This document shows positions 61,971 through 64,000 of a stretch of DNA of 64,000 bases, in pieces. This stretch comes from Streptomyces sp. 1331.2 (lineage in GTDB: Bacteria > Actinomycetota > Actinomycetes > Streptomycetales > Streptomycetaceae). Position numbers and translations under genes: made by a program. The notes under the pieces were generated by a model that ran no database searches, was not told the origin of the DNA, and was given only the letters and a program-made list of their open reading frames with translations. Where the stretch lies: assembly GCF_900199205.1 (NCBI RefSeq), contig NZ_OBMJ01000001.1, positions 3,413,001 to 3,477,000 on the forward strand. The letters are read 5' to 3'. Position 1 is the first letter of the stretch; every line of letters starts with the position of its first letter.

Positions 61971-62540
61971 CTATCCCCTCGGGGCGGCGAAGCAGTGCAC
62001 GGTGACGGTGCGGCCCGAGGCCCACTGCTGGTCGCCGCTGCCGAGGTGGGTCCAGCCGAGGTGGCGGTAGAGGGCGACGGCCGCGGTGTCGGTGGCGAGG
62101 ACGTCCAGGACGGGGTGCAGGCCGAGCGCCCGCGCGTGGAGGACGGCGCGGGCGAGCAGCCGGGCGCCGATGTGTTGGCCGCGCGCCCCGGGGGCGACGT
62201 AGAGGCGGCCGATCACGGCGGAGAGCGCCGGCGGGCCTCCGGTGCGGTGGCTCCACAGGGCGGGGGCGAGGTCGCCCGGGGCGCTGCGGGCGAGGCCGAC
62301 GTGGCCGGCGAGCCGGCCCTGCGATTCGGCGATCCAGGCGGCGAGCAGGCCGTCCGGGGTGAGCCAGGCGGCGGGGCGGTCGGGCCAGTCGGCGGGGTAG
62401 CCGTCGGCGGTGTGGACGTCGCCCAGCACCCGGACGCAGTCGGCGAGGTCGTCGCCGCGGCGAGGTCGGACCACCACCCCTGCCCCGGTCTGCCGTGAGC
62501 CGGACGCGACGTCATCGGCGCGTTCTTCAAGGTCTGCCAT
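61971..62540 (-). CDS. GNAT N-acetyltransferase, 189 aa
   Basis: A GNAT protein with the acetyl-CoA-binding strand-loop VAPGARGQHIGARLLARAV and the C-terminal ALYRHLGWTHLG. About 20 N-terminal residues lie outside the fold, so a later start (for instance GTG at VVVRPRRGDD) is possible. It ends 30 bp before the reductase-like gene's start of the same strand group. Substrate unknown. Confidence 0.88.
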   Translation of the reverse strand: MADLEERADDVASGSRQTGAGVVVRPRRGDDLADCVRVLGDVHTADGYPADWPDRPAAWLTPDGLLAAWIAESQGRLAGHVGLARSAPGDLAPALWSHRTGGPPALSAVIGRLYVAPGARGQHIGARLLARAVLHARALGLHPVLDVLATDTAAVALYRHLGWTHLGSGDQQWASGRTVTVHCFAAPRG

Positions 62541-62563
62541 GCCGGTACGTTACCGGCCGGCCC

Positions 62564-63472
62564 TCACCGTCGCAGCAGGTCGACGACCCCGGCCAGGTCC
62601 TCCTCGCCGCTGCCGACCTCCAGCCTGCGCTCCATCAGCCGGAAGTACGGCTCCAGCAGTTCGGCGCTCACCCCCTGCTCCTCGGCGGTGCCCAGCAGGG
62701 TGCGCTTGCCGGCCACCTGCATCGCCAGGTTGGACACCACGCCCTTGGTGTAGTCGCCGCTCTCCAACTGCTCCGCGGTGACGGGGATGGTCTGACTCAT
62801 CGCGGTGACGTAGTCGCTGAGCATCGGCGCGAGGTCGCCCGGGGCGACGGCCTCCCCGCGGACCAGCGCGAAGGCGTGCGCGACCCCGGCGAGCATGCCG
62901 TACATCGCGCTGAGCAGCGCCACGTCGTGCAGGGCCGCGTACCCGGCGTCCTCGCCGACGTACCGGGTGTCGGCCGGCGCGGCGAGCGCCGCCCGGTGCT
63001 CCTCGAACAGCTCGGTCGAACCGCTGTAGAAGACGTACGGCCCGGCCGCCGGGACGCCGATCATCGGCGGGACGGCCATGATCCCGCCGTCCAGGTAGCG
63101 GGCGCCGCACCGCTCGGCCCAGGCGGCGCGGGCGCGGGCCTGCCCGGGGGTGCTGGTGACCAGGTTGACCAGGTCCTTGCCGGTCAGGTCGACGCCGGCC
63201 AGCGCCTCCTCCACGGAGGCGTCGTCCAGCAGGCAGACGACGACCAGGCGGTTCGCCGCGACGGCCTCGGCCACGGTGGGGGCGACGACGGCGCCGCGGA
63301 CGGCGAGCGCGTCGGCCCGGGCGGCGGTGCGGTTCCAGACGGTCAGCGGGTGGCCGGCGGTGAGCCAGGCCTCGGCGAGCGCGGTGCCCATCGCGCCGAG
63401 GCCGAGCAGGGTGAGCGGAGTGAGCGGGGTGAGCGGGGTCTTGGAGGCGCTCTCAACGAGCTTGTTCGTCAT
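62564..63472 (-). CDS. NAD(P)-dependent oxidoreductase, imine-reductase/6PGDH-like, 302 aa
   Basis: After a T-P-L repeat, the Rossmann motif LLGLGAMGTALAEA and WNRTAARADAL (NADPH type) begin a beta-hydroxyacid-dehydrogenase-like fold. DGGIMAVPPMIGVP and the helical C-terminal domain with MYGMLAGVAHAFAL are typical of imine reductases and related enzymes of actinomycetes. ATG 63472. It diverges from the HxlR regulator at 63570, which probably controls it. Confidence 0.88.
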   Translation of the reverse strand: MTNKLVESASKTPLTPLTPLTLLGLGAMGTALAEAWLTAGHPLTVWNRTAARADALAVRGAVVAPTVAEAVAANRLVVVCLLDDASVEEALAGVDLTGKDLVNLVTSTPGQARARAAWAERCGARYLDGGIMAVPPMIGVPAAGPYVFYSGSTELFEEHRAALAAPADTRYVGEDAGYAALHDVALLSAMYGMLAGVAHAFALVRGEAVAPGDLAPMLSDYVTAMSQTIPVTAEQLESGDYTKGVVSNLAMQVAGKRTLLGTAEEQGVSAELLEPYFRLMERRLEVGSGEEDLAGVVDLLRR

Positions 63473-63569
63473 GGGAGTCAGCCTCCGCGCCGCACCCGGA
63501 AACGATCAAGTACGCACTTCGGAGTGGGTGGTTACCCTGGGGTCAGTATCCAGGTCGGAAGGGGTGGGC

Positions 63570-63917
63570 ATGGCAACCGTGCCGAGGCCGGGGACGTACG
63601 TCTGCGGGATCGACGCCGCGATGGCCGTGATCGGCGGCAAGTGGAAGGTGCTGATCCTCTGGGCGCTGGACCACCACGGGAGCTGCCGCTTCGGCGAACT
63701 GCGCCGCCTGGTGCCGGGGATCACCGAGAAGGTGCTGGCCGCGCACCTGCGCGAACTGGAGGCGGACGGCATCGTGCGCCGGGAGGCGTACGACGAGGTG
63801 CCGCCCCGGGTCGAGTACGAGCTGACCGAGGTGGGGCGGCGCCTCAACACGGCGCTGCTGCCGCTGGGCGCGTGGGGCCGGGAGCACGTCCTGGACGATG
63901 CGCCCCACCGGGTGTGA
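63570..63917 (+). CDS. HxlR-family winged-helix regulator, 115 aa
   Basis: A compact HxlR/MarR-like regulator: an N-terminal Cys (YVCGIDAAMAVIGGKWK), the recognition region RFGELRRLVPGITEKVLAAH and the wing EYELTEVGRRL. HxlR proteins sense electrophiles, redox state or metabolites, and the N-terminal Cys near residue 12 could be the sensor. ATG 63570 follows GGAAGGGG. It lies divergent from the reductase-like gene, a frequent regulator-target pair. Confidence 0.92.
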   Translation: MATVPRPGTYVCGIDAAMAVIGGKWKVLILWALDHHGSCRFGELRRLVPGITEKVLAAHLRELEADGIVRREAYDEVPPRVEYELTEVGRRLNTALLPLGAWGREHVLDDAPHRV

Positions 63918-63974
63918 CGCGCCTGGAGTGACGTACCCGGAGTGACACGCCCGGAGTGACGCATCTGGCGTGAG
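63915..63974 (+). repeat. Degenerate 14-bp tandem repeats after the HxlR gene
   Basis: Four to five imperfect copies of a 14-base unit beginning TGAC and ending CGGAG or similar (TGACGCGCCTGGAG, TGACGTACCCGGAG, TGACACGCCCGGAG, TGACGCATCTGGCG) start at the stop codon itself. Each copy carries an in-register TGA. Confidence 0.75.
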
Positions 63975-64000
63975 ACGCCGTCACCCCGACCCGCCGCTAC

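Overview
The window is chromosomal DNA from a high-GC actinomycete of the Streptomycetaceae (Streptomyces or Kitasatospora). This rests on very strong G/C bias at third codon positions, purine-rich ribosome binding sites with frequent GTG/TTG starts, a 68-residue BldC, and the gene order hrpA - bldC - hypothetical - vdh - DUF3073 - purM - purF, which from memory matches the Streptomyces coelicolor chromosome. Because of the GC bias the antisense strand of almost every gene is also open; those shadow frames are ignored.

Region 1 (1-24.8 kb) is a type VII (ESX-like) secretion locus. A leftward set runs eccD, eccB, two WXG100-like genes, two substrate-like genes, a YbaB/EbfC-type gene, a third small WXG100-like gene, and then one enormous reading frame of at least 3,249 codons that leaves the window at position 1. 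Rightward genes are eccC (three FtsK/SpoIIIE ATPase domains), a 1,025-residue partner and a 96-residue protein. The giant protein begins with a WXG/CpnT-like helical domain, passes through a Pro/charged linker, and then carries repeated modules: three homologous zinc-protease-like segments (two with an intact HExGHxLGLxDEY motif, one decayed to HQLGR) interleaved with nine P-x-x-W repeats, some resembling bacterial EndoU. It looks like a multi-module T7SS effector. No mycP or eccE is visible in the window.

Region 2 (24.8-39.4 kb) is ordinary accessory and housekeeping chromosome. It holds a frameshifted XRE/CvnA-type sensor kinase, tRNA-Lys, a nucleotidyltransferase, an HTH_42 protein, an SDR, a tyrosine phosphatase, a small ricin-type lectin, a bacterial-type PARG, a DEAD-box helicase with 111-bp internal repeats, a lipoprotein, a translationally coupled crcB-DUF190-crcB fluoride-exporter operon and a small metalloprotease. 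A 167-bp palindromic element at 33141-33307 supplies the stop codon of the gene before it.

Region 3 (39.4-59.9 kb) contains a Glu-Asp-Phe tRNA cluster, a secreted ricin-domain protein, hrpA, a second identical tRNA-Asp, bldC, a frameshifted hypothetical gene, vdh, DUF3073, purM, purF, a diacylglycerol-kinase-like gene, purA, a GNAT gene under two tandem palindromes (probably leaderless), an XRE/DUF397 pair and metG. Several strong terminators separate the units.

Region 4 (59.9-64 kb) contains cutA, a SAM methyltransferase preceded by a 38-codon gene with a strong SD, the wreck of a vapBC-like toxin-antitoxin pair, a GNAT gene, and an imine-reductase-like gene divergent from an HxlR regulator.

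Two otherwise intact genes are broken by one base in a G/C homopolymer (near 24950 and 47537), so base-calling error should be considered before calling them pseudogenes.
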